From CAWGGS01 sp046705065 (GTDB lineage Bacteria > Desulfobacterota > Desulfobulbia > Desulfobulbales > Desulfocapsaceae): 64,000 nucleotides of DNA. Positions 28,875-36,952 of this stretch are shown piece after piece. Where the stretch lies: positions 1 to 64,000 of the forward strand of contig JBJKQT010000077.1 in NCBI GenBank assembly GCA_046705065.1, in the 5' to 3' direction. The notes beneath the pieces are model-generated. The model was not told the origin of the DNA, did not search any database, and saw nothing but the letters and a program-made list of their open reading frames with translations. A program made the translations under genes and the position numbers. Within the stretch, counting starts at the first letter, position 1. Each line of letters starts with the position of its first letter.

Positions 28875-30194
28875 TTACAGCGCAGTTTCGGGATGGAAAA
28901 CGTTTACTTCCTTCAAGTCGTCACCCAGGTAGGCACGTTCGTTGGGCCCGAGAATGCCCAGTGCCAGGCAGATAATGGTCCAGAGGTGAACGGTGTTGTA
29001 TTTTCCGCCGAAATGATGCGCCAGATCATGAACCTGAGCGTGACAATTATGGCACCCTGTTATGCAATAGTCGGCACCGGTGGCGACGATCTGGTCGAAC
29101 TTGAACTTGCCGTAAGCCCGGCGAGCTTCGGGATACCCTGATTGCAGGAACCCGCCGCCCCCTCCGCAGCAGTAGTTGTTCGATTTGTTCGGGGTCATTT
29201 CGATGAAATTTTCCTCACCTACAACCGATTTAACAACGAAGCGCAGATCGTCTGCGACTTCGTCTCCGTAACTCTTTCTGATAATCTGACAGGGATCCTG
29301 AACAGTAAATTTTATTTTCAAATCCTTATTCCACTCGGAATTTACCTTCAACCTGCCCTCTCGTATCCATTTGGCGTAATACTGATAAATGGATGCCACT
29401 TCGAATTTATGATCGATGTTGAATTTTTTCAGCCCGGCCCGGACTGAGAATGTTATGTGTCCTCACTCCGTATTGAGAAAGACCTTGCACCCGAGGTCGT
29501 CCGCCTGTTTGGCTGAAACCCTCGTAACATGCTCCCAGCAGTCGTTGTCGGCCAGGAAAAGACAGTAATTTTCCGCTGCCCAGCCTTTACTGCCGTATGT
29601 CCAGTCGACACCCGCCAGATGCAGGATTTTCCATAAAGGCACCAGTTCATCGGGTTCAGTGACCGGCTCCCGGGAGTTCTGGTTCAGAAAGAAGTGTGTT
29701 CCGACCTTGTCGATGGGAGCCTGCATGTCGGCAAATTCAGGTTGAGACTCCTGGTATTCCGCCAGAACGTCTTCAACCACGAAGACGAAGTCATCCGGTG
29801 CCGTACCCATGGCACTGTTGGATTCGTTCCGCATGGCCATATCGCAGGAGTCACGGATTCCCTTGGGCCGTTTATCACGCGGCCAGGCTGCGCGGGCGTT
29901 GAAAACCAGCTGTGGAATGTCTATCTGCATCGGACAGACATAAATGCAGCGCTGGCACATGGTACACATCCAAACCCACGGCGTGGTCATGAGTTCCTCG
30001 TCCATTCCCAAGGCAGCCATACGAAGAAATTTGCGTGGATCCATCCCTTCGAGCCCGGAGGCAGGACAACCGGAAGCACAGGCGCCGCAGGTAAGACAAA
30101 GATTCAGATTTCCACCATTCGGGATAATCTCCTTCACCTTGTCCATGAACAGGCTTTCTTTTTTCCCTTTGATTTTGATACCGCTCTCTGGCAT
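28875..30194 (-). CDS. HdrC-HdrB fusion, probable selenoprotein
   Basis: Read through an in-frame UGA (29463-29465), this frame encodes 439 residues with selenocysteine at position 244. The N-terminal HdrC part has two [4Fe-4S] motifs, CLTCGACASGCP and CTMCQRCIYVCP. The C-terminal half is HdrB-like (CCG domain), with NNYCCGGGGGFLQSG and CITGCHNCHAQVHDL. The UGA replaces the cysteine of the conserved Glu-Cys-Gly-His motif that opens the CCG cluster region. Downstream codons continue in frame without a start of their own or ribosome site, and a SECIS-like hairpin lies 22 bases after the UGA. The ATG has a GAGGAA ribosome site. If not read through, the product would be a 243-residue HdrC only. 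Role: thiol/iron-sulfur subunit of the MetF-Hdr complex. Confidence 0.88.
29429..29465 (-). promoter_or_regulatory. UGA codon and bacterial SECIS-like hairpin
   Basis: On the minus strand the UGA is followed after 15 bases by TCAGTCC, a GGGCC loop and GGGCTGA: a 7-bp stem including one G-U pair. The loop begins with two G residues, 22 bases after the UGA. This matches the bacterial SECIS rule (a G in the first two loop positions, 16-37 bases after the UGA) for SelB-directed selenocysteine insertion. Confidence 0.75.
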
Positions 30195-30284
30195 TGATTC
30201 GTTCCTCTGTACCTGTCAAACTCGATTATATTTAACGGATCCGATCGCATACAGTCGGCTTGACGCCGGCCCAAGACCGATGAA

Positions 30285-30608
30285 TCATGGCCGCTTTCGT
30301 ATCCGCACCTGATGACATGTGCACTCATCACCGGATTCCATGGCGATCACCTCATAGGATGATTCCGGCAGGACTTTGAACAGATCCTGCCCCGTGTCCG
30401 GATCAAATCCTCGTATTTCCATAATTTCAAAGGGCTTCATCTTCTGGAAGACCTGGGTCGTCTTCAACAGGGATATCGATGAAATGCCACCCCTGAAATC
30501 GATTATGATATCTGCTTTTCCAACCAAGTTTTGCGTGCTCCAAATCTGTTGTTCATATCGACGCACTCTCAGCAACAATCGGGCCAAGTTCTCCCTCACG
30601 GGCCTCAC
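30285..30608 (-). CDS. TusA-like protein without the catalytic Cys
   Basis: A 107-residue protein whose centre (IIIDFRGGISSISLLKTT to SSYEVIAME) follows the TusA/SirA fold: strand, helix, then a strand pair around KPFEIMEIRGFDPDTG. In TusA the helix begins with CPxP, whose Cys carries the persulfide; here that position reads SSIS, so classical sulfur transfer is not possible. A late CTC pair (ECTCHQV) might substitute. The start is a GTG, with a second GTG three codons later, and no good ribosome site. It is the first gene before hdrCB on the same strand (90-base gap) and divergent from the sigma-54 activator. Confidence 0.55.
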   Translation of the reverse strand: MRPVRENLARLLLRVRRYEQQIWSTQNLVGKADIIIDFRGGISSISLLKTTQVFQKMKPFEIMEIRGFDPDTGQDLFKVLPESSYEVIAMESGDECTCHQVRIRKRP

Positions 30609-30746
30609 AATCTTTTAATGAGTATAATTTCATATTGTTAACATTCTGCAAGCCGACCGAAGACAGACGTAGTATTGTCAAGGAAGTGTTAAAATGTTAA
30701 AAGAAGAGCCCTTTGCAGGTGTTAAAGCTTAACAGGGAGAACTGAG

Positions 30747-32144
30747 ATGTTCGGTGGGGAGCTTGACGGATACTGGGAAACTGTGGTGAACACGATTCGT
30801 GACGGCATCATGATCGTGAACACCAACGGTGCAATTGTCTCTGTCAATGAGGCCTTCACCCGTATCACCGGCTATTCCCGCGAAGAGATCATCGGTAAAA
30901 GCTGCAAAACCCTCCACTGCGATATCTGCGATGAGGCCATGGCAAACGGCGGTGAGCATTGGTGCTCGCTTTTCCGCCATGGATCCATGGACAACCGGAA
31001 GGGGCGAATCCGGCGCCGGGACGGCACCCATGTCAATGTCCTGAAGAATGCAGCCATCCTCAAAGACGCCGACGGCAATGTCATCGGTGCCGTGGGCACT
31101 ATCGCCGATCTGACCGAGATTTCAGAGAAGGAAAATCAGCTGGAAGCCATTCGGCTGCAGCTTCTGTCAGAGGACGGCTTTCACGGCATCATCGGTACGT
31201 CCCCTCCCATGCAGCACCTCTTCGACATGATAGAGAACGCCGCCCATTCGGATGCGCCGGTGATCATCTACGGCGAGTCGGGAACCGGAAAAGAGCTGGT
31301 CAGCCAGGCCATTCATGAAATCGGCGACCGCAAGGACCAACCTTTTATTAAAGTCAACTGCGCAAGCCTCACCGAATCTCTTCTGGAAAGCGAACTTTTC
31401 GGCCATGTCCGCGGAGCATATACCGGCGCCTATAAAGACAGGGTGGGACGTTTCGAGAAGGCCAACGAAGGTGATATCTTTTTGGACGAAATAGGCGATC
31501 TGCCTCTTTCGACTCAGGTCAAACTGCTGCGCGTGTTGGAGGAGAAGGTTATAGAACGCGTCGGCTCCAGTTCCCCCATAGCCACCGATGTACGCATTAT
31601 CTCCGCCACCAACCAGAACCTGATGGAGCTTGTTGAACAAGGGGCCTTCAGAAAGGATTTCTATTTCCGAATCAACGTTATTCCGATCTTTCTCCCTCCG
31701 TTGCGCGACAGAAAGGGCGACATCCCGCTGCTTGCCGATTCTTTCTTTCGCAAACTGCAGCTCAAAAGCGGCAAGAAGATCGACCGGATCAGCAAAGAAA
31801 CCATGGAAATCCTCAACAGCTACACGTGGCCTGGCAATGTCAGAGAATTGAAGGGGGCGTTCGAATATGCCTTCGTCACCTGCTGTGAAGATACGATAGA
31901 GCCGCACCACCTGCCGGAGACAATCTATACGCCGAAGAAAATTAACAACACTCCGAAAAAAAATGCCTTTAACCTCTCCGAGATCGAGAAGCAGGAACTT
32001 CTCGAAGTTTTGAAAAAAACAGGTGGCAATCAATCAAAAGCCGCCGAGCTCCTGGGTATTTCCCGCGTTACCGTCTGGAACCGCATGAAGCGCTTCGGCA
32101 TCGACGCCAAGCGTAGCATAGAAGTGCATGACAGCAAGTTGTAG
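30747..32144 (+). CDS. PAS sigma-54-dependent activator
   Basis: A 465-residue enhancer-binding protein. An N-terminal PAS domain (about 8-125) contains a Cys/His cluster, LHCDICDEAMANGGEHWCSL. The AAA+ domain (about 145-375) has Walker A GESGTGKE, the sigma-54 contact loop GAYTGA and Walker B GDIFLDEIGD. A Fis-type helix-turn-helix closes the protein (NQSKAAELLGISRVTVWNRM). It activates sigma-54 promoters in response to a signal sensed by the PAS domain. It diverges from the TusA-like/hdrCB/metF operon, which it may control, and precedes the DsrE-like gene. No convincing -24/-12 element was found in either flank. Confidence 0.92.
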   Translation: MFGGELDGYWETVVNTIRDGIMIVNTNGAIVSVNEAFTRITGYSREEIIGKSCKTLHCDICDEAMANGGEHWCSLFRHGSMDNRKGRIRRRDGTHVNVLKNAAILKDADGNVIGAVGTIADLTEISEKENQLEAIRLQLLSEDGFHGIIGTSPPMQHLFDMIENAAHSDAPVIIYGESGTGKELVSQAIHEIGDRKDQPFIKVNCASLTESLLESELFGHVRGAYTGAYKDRVGRFEKANEGDIFLDEIGDLPLSTQVKLLRVLEEKVIERVGSSSPIATDVRIISATNQNLMELVEQGAFRKDFYFRINVIPIFLPPLRDRKGDIPLLADSFFRKLQLKSGKKIDRISKETMEILNSYTWPGNVRELKGAFEYAFVTCCEDTIEPHHLPETIYTPKKINNTPKKNAFNLSEIEKQELLEVLKKTGGNQSKAAELLGISRVTVWNRMKRFGIDAKRSIEVHDSKL

Positions 32145-32235
32145 ATTTTTTACACTCAAGCCCAACATATATCTGTTTTTTCGAACAAGCCAACGGGTAA
32201 AACCCTCCTTTAAGGAAATCAATTATATTTTTAAT

Positions 32236-32241
32236 TATAAT
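32236..32241 (+). promoter_or_regulatory. putative -10 box of the DsrE-like gene
   Basis: A TATAAT hexamer lies in a very AT-rich stretch 20 bases before the ATG at 32261. No clear -35 box is seen, and the short distance leaves a leader of about 13 bases including GAGAGG. Confidence 0.35.
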
Positions 32242-32260
32242 ACGTTATGAGAGGGCAACG

Positions 32261-32608
32261 ATGAAAAAAGTAGCGATGTTTGTTTTCAACGGCGATCCGA
32301 TGTGTTTTATCCACGTACTTTTAAACGGTCTGGATCTGAACGAAAAAGGAAATGAAGTACATATCATAATCGAAGGGTCTGCCACAAAGCTGATACCTGA
32401 CATGACTAAGCAAGACCATCCACTCTTTACACTTTATCACAAGGCCCTTGAAAAAGGCTTGATCGCCGGAGCCTGCAAGGCATGTGCAGCCAAGTTGGAA
32501 GTGAAACAAGCCATCGAGCAGACGAAACTGCCTCTACTCGATGATATGAACGGACATCCCGGGATGGCACGATACCTGACTTCCGGGTTTGAGATTATCA
32601 GTTTTTAA
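32261..32608 (+). CDS. DsrE-like sulfur-relay family protein
   Basis: A 115-residue protein of the DsrE/DsrF-like superfamily: an alternating alpha/beta chain beginning KKVAMFVFNGDPMCFIHVLL, with the helix segment CKACAAKL holding two cysteines at the position where family members carry the sulfur-binding residue. Such proteins relay or sense persulfide sulfur. It is not in a dsr cluster here; it follows the sigma-54 activator on the same strand by 116 bases. The specific partner is unknown. The GAGAGG ribosome site is good. Confidence 0.75.
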   Translation: MKKVAMFVFNGDPMCFIHVLLNGLDLNEKGNEVHIIIEGSATKLIPDMTKQDHPLFTLYHKALEKGLIAGACKACAAKLEVKQAIEQTKLPLLDDMNGHPGMARYLTSGFEIISF

Positions 32609-32776
32609 TGATATCTTGAAAGAGAGGGGGAACTTGTTTGCTCTTCCCCTTCAATGCTGAGATGGAAGCACAACCATCGAATACCATCTGATCACATCTT
32701 CTCAACATTTATAATAGTTTAATATTTATACAATATCACATCATCGCACAGATGAAGTGATATTTTTATAGGACTC

Positions 32777-32804
32777 TTGACAGCACCGGCACCGGCATTA
32801 TTTT
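32777..32804 (+). promoter_or_regulatory. putative promoter upstream of groES
   Basis: TTGACA, a 16-base spacer containing the direct repeat GCACCGGCACCGGCAT, then TATTTT. It would give a leader of about 350 bases before groES. It does not resemble a sigma-32 heat-shock promoter. Confidence 0.35.
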
Positions 32805-33071
32805 TCTCGACAAGCAGTTGGATTGGAAAAGATTGCCTTTTTCTTTAACGTCCGTCCGGACTGTGGATTTCATTACGTTCCATATCCCAGATGGATGCAG
32901 CACACAACGCATTCTCCCGTTAAACAAAGCAAAAAAACAACCCACCGTTTCTTCACGGCGGACGTAGTTTTTATGTTACCCAATATTCTTTTTGGCAATT
33001 TTGGCTGCCGGACCCTATCCCTGCCTGTTTTTGTCATGCTCAAATAGCCGACCAAAGGCGGTGGCATTAGG

Positions 33072-33112
33072 CCGGATTTCTCATCCGGGTTAGGCCGAAG
33101 GTGAAAACCGGC
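33072..33112 (+). other. paired hairpins in the groES leader
   Basis: CCGGAT/ATCCGG with a 5-base loop is followed by a second stem, GCC and GGT pairing with ACC and GGC around a GAAA tetraloop with a GAA bulge. The two stems are joined by a GGTTAG linker. They lie 50 bases before groES and could be a structured leader or a remnant of a mobile RNA element. Confidence 0.4.
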
Positions 33113-33160
33113 AAGCCATGCAATTAAAGGAAGCGTGTCTTATTACCAAGGAGAGTCAAG

Positions 33161-33451
33161 ATGAAAATACGACCGTTAAACGACCGAATTCTTGTATTAC
33201 GAATCGAGGAAGAGAAAAAAACCGCAGGTGGAATCATCATCCCCGACACAGCGAAAGAAAAACCGCAACAGGGTAAGATCATAAGTGCCGGGCCCGGCAA
33301 AATGGACACAAAAGGCAACCGGATTCCCCTCCAGGTAAAACCCGGCGACAAGGTGCTGTTTTCCAAATATGCGGGTTCGGACTTAAAAATTGACGGCGTG
33401 GAACATATCATCATGCGCGAAGATGATATTCTTGGAATCTTATCGGAATAA
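33161..33451 (+). CDS. groS: co-chaperonin GroES
   Basis: The 96-residue heptameric lid of the GroEL folding chamber. MKIRPLNDRILVLRIEEE, the mobile-loop region KTAGGIIIPDTAKEKPQQG and the closing YAGSDLKIDGVEHIIMREDDILG are all conserved. A GGAGAGT ribosome site precedes the ATG. groEL follows after 19 bases. Confidence 0.97.
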   Translation: MKIRPLNDRILVLRIEEEKKTAGGIIIPDTAKEKPQQGKIISAGPGKMDTKGNRIPLQVKPGDKVLFSKYAGSDLKIDGVEHIIMREDDILGILSE

Positions 33452-33470
33452 TGACGGAGGGAGGGAAATT

Positions 33471-35096
33471 ATGTCGGTTAAAATGATAGCGTTTGATGAA
33501 AAGGCACGTGAGTCTATTCTGATTGGCGTCAACATCCTTTCGAATGCAGTCAAGGTGACCCTTGGGCCGAAAGGACGCAACGTCCTTATAGAGAAATCCT
33601 TCGGAGCCCCAGTTGTTACTAAGGACGGCGTCACCGTTGCCAAGGAGATTACCGTGCAGGACAAGTATCAGAATATGGGCGCCCAGATGGTAAGGGAGGT
33701 CGCCAGCAAAACCAGCGATGTCGCCGGTGACGGCACCACGACCGCCACAGTTCTGGCCCAGTCCATTTTTCAGGAAGGTCACAAGCTGGTATCTGCCGGA
33801 GCCAATCCCATGGAACTGAAACGGGGAATTGACAAGGGGGTCGCAGCCATTGTCGAGGAATTGAAGAAAATCTCCAAACCGATCAAGGACAAGAAGGAAA
33901 TTACCCAGGTCGGCGCCATCTCCGCCAACAACGACGAGGCTATCGGCGAACTGATCTCCGATGCCATGGATAAGGTAGGCAAGGAAGGCGTTATCACCGT
34001 GGAAGAAGCAAAGAGCATGGACACCACCCTCGACGTTGTCGAAGGAATGCAGTTCGACCGCGGTTATCTCTCTCCTTACTTCATTACCGATCCGGAAAAG
34101 ATGGAGGTTATCCTGGAGGAGCCGAGTATCCTGATCCATGAGAAAAAAATCTCTTCCATGAAGGACTTGGTGCCGCTGTTGGAAGAGGTTGCAAGAGCGG
34201 CAAAACCGCTGTTGATCATTGCCGAAGATATCGACGGTGAGGCTCTGGCCACCCTTATCGTCAACAAACTGCGCGGAACGCTCAAGGTTGCGGCGGTAAA
34301 AGCCCCTGGATTCGGTGACCGCCGAAAGGCCATCCTCCAGGATATCGCTATCCTCACAGGCGGCCAGGTCATCAGTGAAGATCTGGGAATCAAGCTGGAA
34401 AGCGTCAAACTGGCCGATTTGGGCCAGTGCAAGTCAATCAAAATCGACAAAGACAACACCACCCTGATCGATGGAGCCGGTGAGAAAAAAGCCATCGACA
34501 AACGCATCAAGCAGCTAAGGAAGCAGATCGAGGAAACCACATCGAACTATGACCGGGAAAAACTGCAGGAAAGGTTGGCAAAACTCGTTGGCGGCGTTGC
34601 GGTTATCAAGATAGGAGCAGCCACCGAACCGGAGATGAAGGAAAAGAAGGCGCGCGTTGAGGATGCACTCAATGCCACGCGCGCCGCTGTTGAAGAGGGA
34701 ATTGTCCCAGGTGGCGGGATCGCCCTGATTCGTTGCATCAAGGCGCTTGACGACCTTGATGTGCCCGGTGAACAGAAAAACGGAATCAAAATCTTGCGCA
34801 AAGCACTTTCCTCACCCTGCAGGCAAATTGCGGAAAACGCAGGAGTCGAAGGTGCAGTCGTATTCAACAAGGTCATGGAAGGAAGGGACGATTTTGGTTT
34901 CAACGCCCAGACTGAAGTCTTCGAGAACTTGTTTGATGCAGGAATCATGGACCCGACCAAGGTGGTGCGCTTCTCTTTGCAAAATGCTGCGTCTGTAGCC
35001 GGTCTGCTCCTCACAACCCAGGCGATGATCGCCGAAATGCCTGAAAAGAAAAAAATCCCGTCCATGCCGCCCGGAGCAATGGACGACATGTATTGA
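33471..35096 (+). CDS. groL: chaperonin GroEL
   Basis: The 541-residue 60-kDa chaperonin. The nucleotide motifs TLGPKGRNV and AGDGTTT (Asp87) and the apical segment GFGDRRKAILQDIAILTGG are conserved. The C-terminus lacks the usual Gly-Gly-Met repeats and ends in PPGAMDDMY. The frame is open 27 codons upstream into groES, but the ATG at 33471 with its GGAGGGAGG ribosome site starts the mature reading. It forms an operon with groES. Confidence 0.97.
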   Translation: MSVKMIAFDEKARESILIGVNILSNAVKVTLGPKGRNVLIEKSFGAPVVTKDGVTVAKEITVQDKYQNMGAQMVREVASKTSDVAGDGTTTATVLAQSIFQEGHKLVSAGANPMELKRGIDKGVAAIVEELKKISKPIKDKKEITQVGAISANNDEAIGELISDAMDKVGKEGVITVEEAKSMDTTLDVVEGMQFDRGYLSPYFITDPEKMEVILEEPSILIHEKKISSMKDLVPLLEEVARAAKPLLIIAEDIDGEALATLIVNKLRGTLKVAAVKAPGFGDRRKAILQDIAILTGGQVISEDLGIKLESVKLADLGQCKSIKIDKDNTTLIDGAGEKKAIDKRIKQLRKQIEETTSNYDREKLQERLAKLVGGVAVIKIGAATEPEMKEKKARVEDALNATRAAVEEGIVPGGGIALIRCIKALDDLDVPGEQKNGIKILRKALSSPCRQIAENAGVEGAVVFNKVMEGRDDFGFNAQTEVFENLFDAGIMDPTKVVRFSLQNAASVAGLLLTTQAMIAEMPEKKKIPSMPPGAMDDMY

Positions 35097-35435
35097 TCTC
35101 TGCAAGTCCGAATAAGGACTGAAGTTCGACTGGCAAAACGCGGAGACGGTCAAGATTCACAGATCGTCTCCCCGTTTTGCTCCATCACGATTTCCTTCTT
35201 CCCCTAAAAAAAGAACACAAGACCTTTGCGTCTTTTTATCAAATGGTACCGTGTTGTCCCCTCGTCTGAAACTGTGGAAGGAAGACTCCCTGTTGTTTTT
35301 AGCAAGGGAGAGCAACAAAAGATTATCCGATTGTTAACATTTTTCTAATCAATACAGGTCAGATTATCTTCCATCCCTCAAGTTCCACTTTTTTCTGAAA
35401 TACATACCAGCGATTGCTTAAAAAAAGGAATTCCC
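35097..35435. other. groEL to ptxD-like intergenic region
   Basis: 339 bases without a gene. Besides the terminator-like hairpin at 35133-35180 and AT-rich sequence that could hold the promoter of the downstream dehydrogenase, nothing is seen. Confidence 0.5.
35133..35180 (+). terminator. long hairpin after groEL
   Basis: GCAAAACG and CGTTTTGC flank an inner GGAGACGGTC/GATCGTCTCC stem, giving a near-perfect hairpin of about 18 bp 37 bases after the groEL stop. There is no T tract, so it may act as a 3' stabiliser as well as a terminator. Confidence 0.6.
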
Positions 35436-36431
35436 ATGTCCCGTCCAAAAGCCGTCATTACTCACTGGGTCCACGATGAGGTTATCGATTATCTCGCCGA
35501 TTACTGCGATATCGTCATCAACACAGGCCGCGAAAGTTTCGAGCACGACGCCTTGATGGAGCACTTAGAGGATGCAGATGCCGTTATGGTCTTTATGCCT
35601 GATTCCATCGATGGCGGCTTTCTCGACCGATGCCCGAATCTCAGAGTTGTCAGTGCCGCTCTGAAGGGTTTCGACAATTTCGACGTGACCGCCTGCACTC
35701 GGCGAGGAATTTGGTTCACCAACGTTCCCGACCTGCTCACCATCCCCACGGCGGAACTAGCCATAGGGCACCTCATCGCTGTTGGCCGAAACATGGCCGC
35801 AGGCGACAGGCTTGTGCGCTCGGGATGGTTCAAAGGCTGGAGACCGGTTCTTTACGGGCAGGGACTTGCCGGTTCCACCGTCGGCATTCTCGGCATGGGA
35901 GCCGTCGGCCAGGCTATCGCAGAACGGCTTGTACCGTTTTCGGCAACCGTTCTCTACCATGACCGGCAGCGCCTGCCTTCCCATCGAGAAGCGGATCTCA
36001 ACTGCCGCCTCTTTCCCCTCGAAGATATCTACCACCGCAGTGATTTCATCGTCGTTGCGCTCCCCTTAAGCGACGAAACGGCAAACATTATCGATGAGGA
36101 GGCCATCTCCAAAATGAAGCATGGCTCCTATCTCATCAATGTCGGCCGCGGCTCGTCGGTTGTTGAACCTGCGGTGCGCAGCGCTTTGGCCGAGGGTCGA
36201 CTCGCGGGATTCGGGACCGACGTGTTTTGTTTCGAAGACTGGTTACGCCCAGGCAGACGGCAAAGTATCGACACCGGCCTTCTTGAACTCACCGATTCCA
36301 CATTCTTCACCCCCCATCTCGGCTCGGCAGTCGAACAGGTCCGGCTCAACATCGCCATGGACGCTGCCGTCAACATTGTTGAAGTCCTGCAAGGAAGACG
36401 ACCGCACGGCGCAGTAAACAACATTGGCTAA
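35436..36431 (+). CDS. PtxD-like phosphite/2-hydroxyacid dehydrogenase
   Basis: A 331-residue NAD-dependent D-2-hydroxyacid dehydrogenase most like phosphite dehydrogenase PtxD. Shared signatures are VITHWVHDEV at the N-terminus, LKGFDNFDVTACTRRGIWFT, VPDLLTIPTAELAIG, VGILGMGAVGQA and DVFCFEDWLRPG. The catalytic residues line up: Lys77, Asp80, Arg238, Glu267 and His294. Asp176 at the end of the second Rossmann strand suggests NAD rather than NADP. PtxD oxidises phosphite to phosphate. No phosphite transport (ptxABC) or ptd genes are adjacent, so another small substrate cannot be excluded. It appears monocistronic. Confidence 0.8.
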   Translation: MSRPKAVITHWVHDEVIDYLADYCDIVINTGRESFEHDALMEHLEDADAVMVFMPDSIDGGFLDRCPNLRVVSAALKGFDNFDVTACTRRGIWFTNVPDLLTIPTAELAIGHLIAVGRNMAAGDRLVRSGWFKGWRPVLYGQGLAGSTVGILGMGAVGQAIAERLVPFSATVLYHDRQRLPSHREADLNCRLFPLEDIYHRSDFIVVALPLSDETANIIDEEAISKMKHGSYLINVGRGSSVVEPAVRSALAEGRLAGFGTDVFCFEDWLRPGRRQSIDTGLLELTDSTFFTPHLGSAVEQVRLNIAMDAAVNIVEVLQGRRPHGAVNNIG

Positions 36432-36952
36432 CCCTGCCCATTACCTACAATTTTTAAAAATATAAATGATTCATCCGACGCAACTTACCCATCTAAAACG
36501 CGGGAGGCGGAGGTCGTCGCTTCCGGACGCATCGCGGAGGCCCGCAGGTATTCCACAAACGGCCCGCAGGGTTGCTGACAGGACGTCCGCAACTGACAGC
36601 AGGCCATGGATGGCCTGTCTGTCAGCCGTAGAATACTTGCGATTAGGCCGGAGAGCAGCGGCGGGAAGCGATGACATCTGCCGGATTGAGCGTACTTTCG
36701 GCCTTGCAAAAGTGCACTTAATCCGGATGAGCCGCAACAACATCAAGTTATAAACTGATAAAGATATGGGTAATGGGCAGGGCTAACCCGCATTCCCTCC
36801 TGCACAAATACCTTCGCCTCATGACTCCTAAGACTTCCAATTGGCAAAATAGTAAGCAGTGAATATTTTACTTTATGGCTATGCAAAAAGGGAATTGCAA
36901 CACCAAAATCTGAAAGGTCTTCTTTATCAGTCCCTGAATTAAGGAGGAAGAA
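36432..36952. other. intergenic region with large palindrome
   Basis: 521 bases without a supported gene. The first half is filled by the structured inverted repeat at 36498-36693. The open frames there on both strands are by-products of that element. The remainder is AT-rich and ends in the AAGGAGGAAG ribosome site of the quinone oxidoreductase gene. Confidence 0.5.
36498..36693 (+). repeat. 196-base branched inverted-repeat element
   Basis: Nested complementary blocks: ACGC/GCGT (36498, 36690), GGCGGA/TCTGCC (36506, 36677), GTCGTCGCTTCC/GGAAGCGATGAC (36513, 36664), GCAGGTATTC/GAATACTTGC (36544, 36631) and CTGACAG plus CAGGCCA with TGGCCTG plus CTGTCAG around a TGGA loop (36593-36625). A side hairpin GTTGC/GCAAC lies at 36571-36593. 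The three imperfect pairs in the outer arms are all G-U on the plus strand. It is either a structured RNA or a palindromic mobile element. Confidence 0.6.

Larger units (their letters stand above)
32609..33160 (+). other. long intergenic leader of groESL
   Basis: 552 bases without a convincing gene. It holds a possible promoter (TTGACA at 32777, TATTTT at 32799, 16-base spacing) and, near the 3' end, two adjacent hairpins (33072-33112). Short open frames on both strands around 32823-33067 look like decayed sequence; I recognise none of them. No CIRCE element (TTAGCACTC-N9-GAGTGCTAA) was found, so HrcA control is not supported. Confidence 0.5.

Noticed and set aside
28875..29399. Separate HdrB-like gene starting at a GTG (29399)
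   Set aside because: The GTG has no ribosome site, the reading frame continues upstream through a UGA into the HdrC-like frame, and the segment between encodes conserved CCG-domain sequence; one selenoprotein explains the region better.
33060..33125. c-di-GMP (GEMM) riboswitch upstream of groES
   Set aside because: It has a GAAA tetraloop stem and GGCC blocks, but the conserved GEMM core sequences and the receptor stem are missing.
32609..33160. CIRCE/HrcA operator for groESL
   Set aside because: The TTAGCACTC inverted repeat is absent from the leader.
36466..36753. Open frames of 90-98 codons on both strands
   Set aside because: They coincide with the large palindrome, and a palindrome naturally gives mirrored frames; no ribosome sites or protein features.
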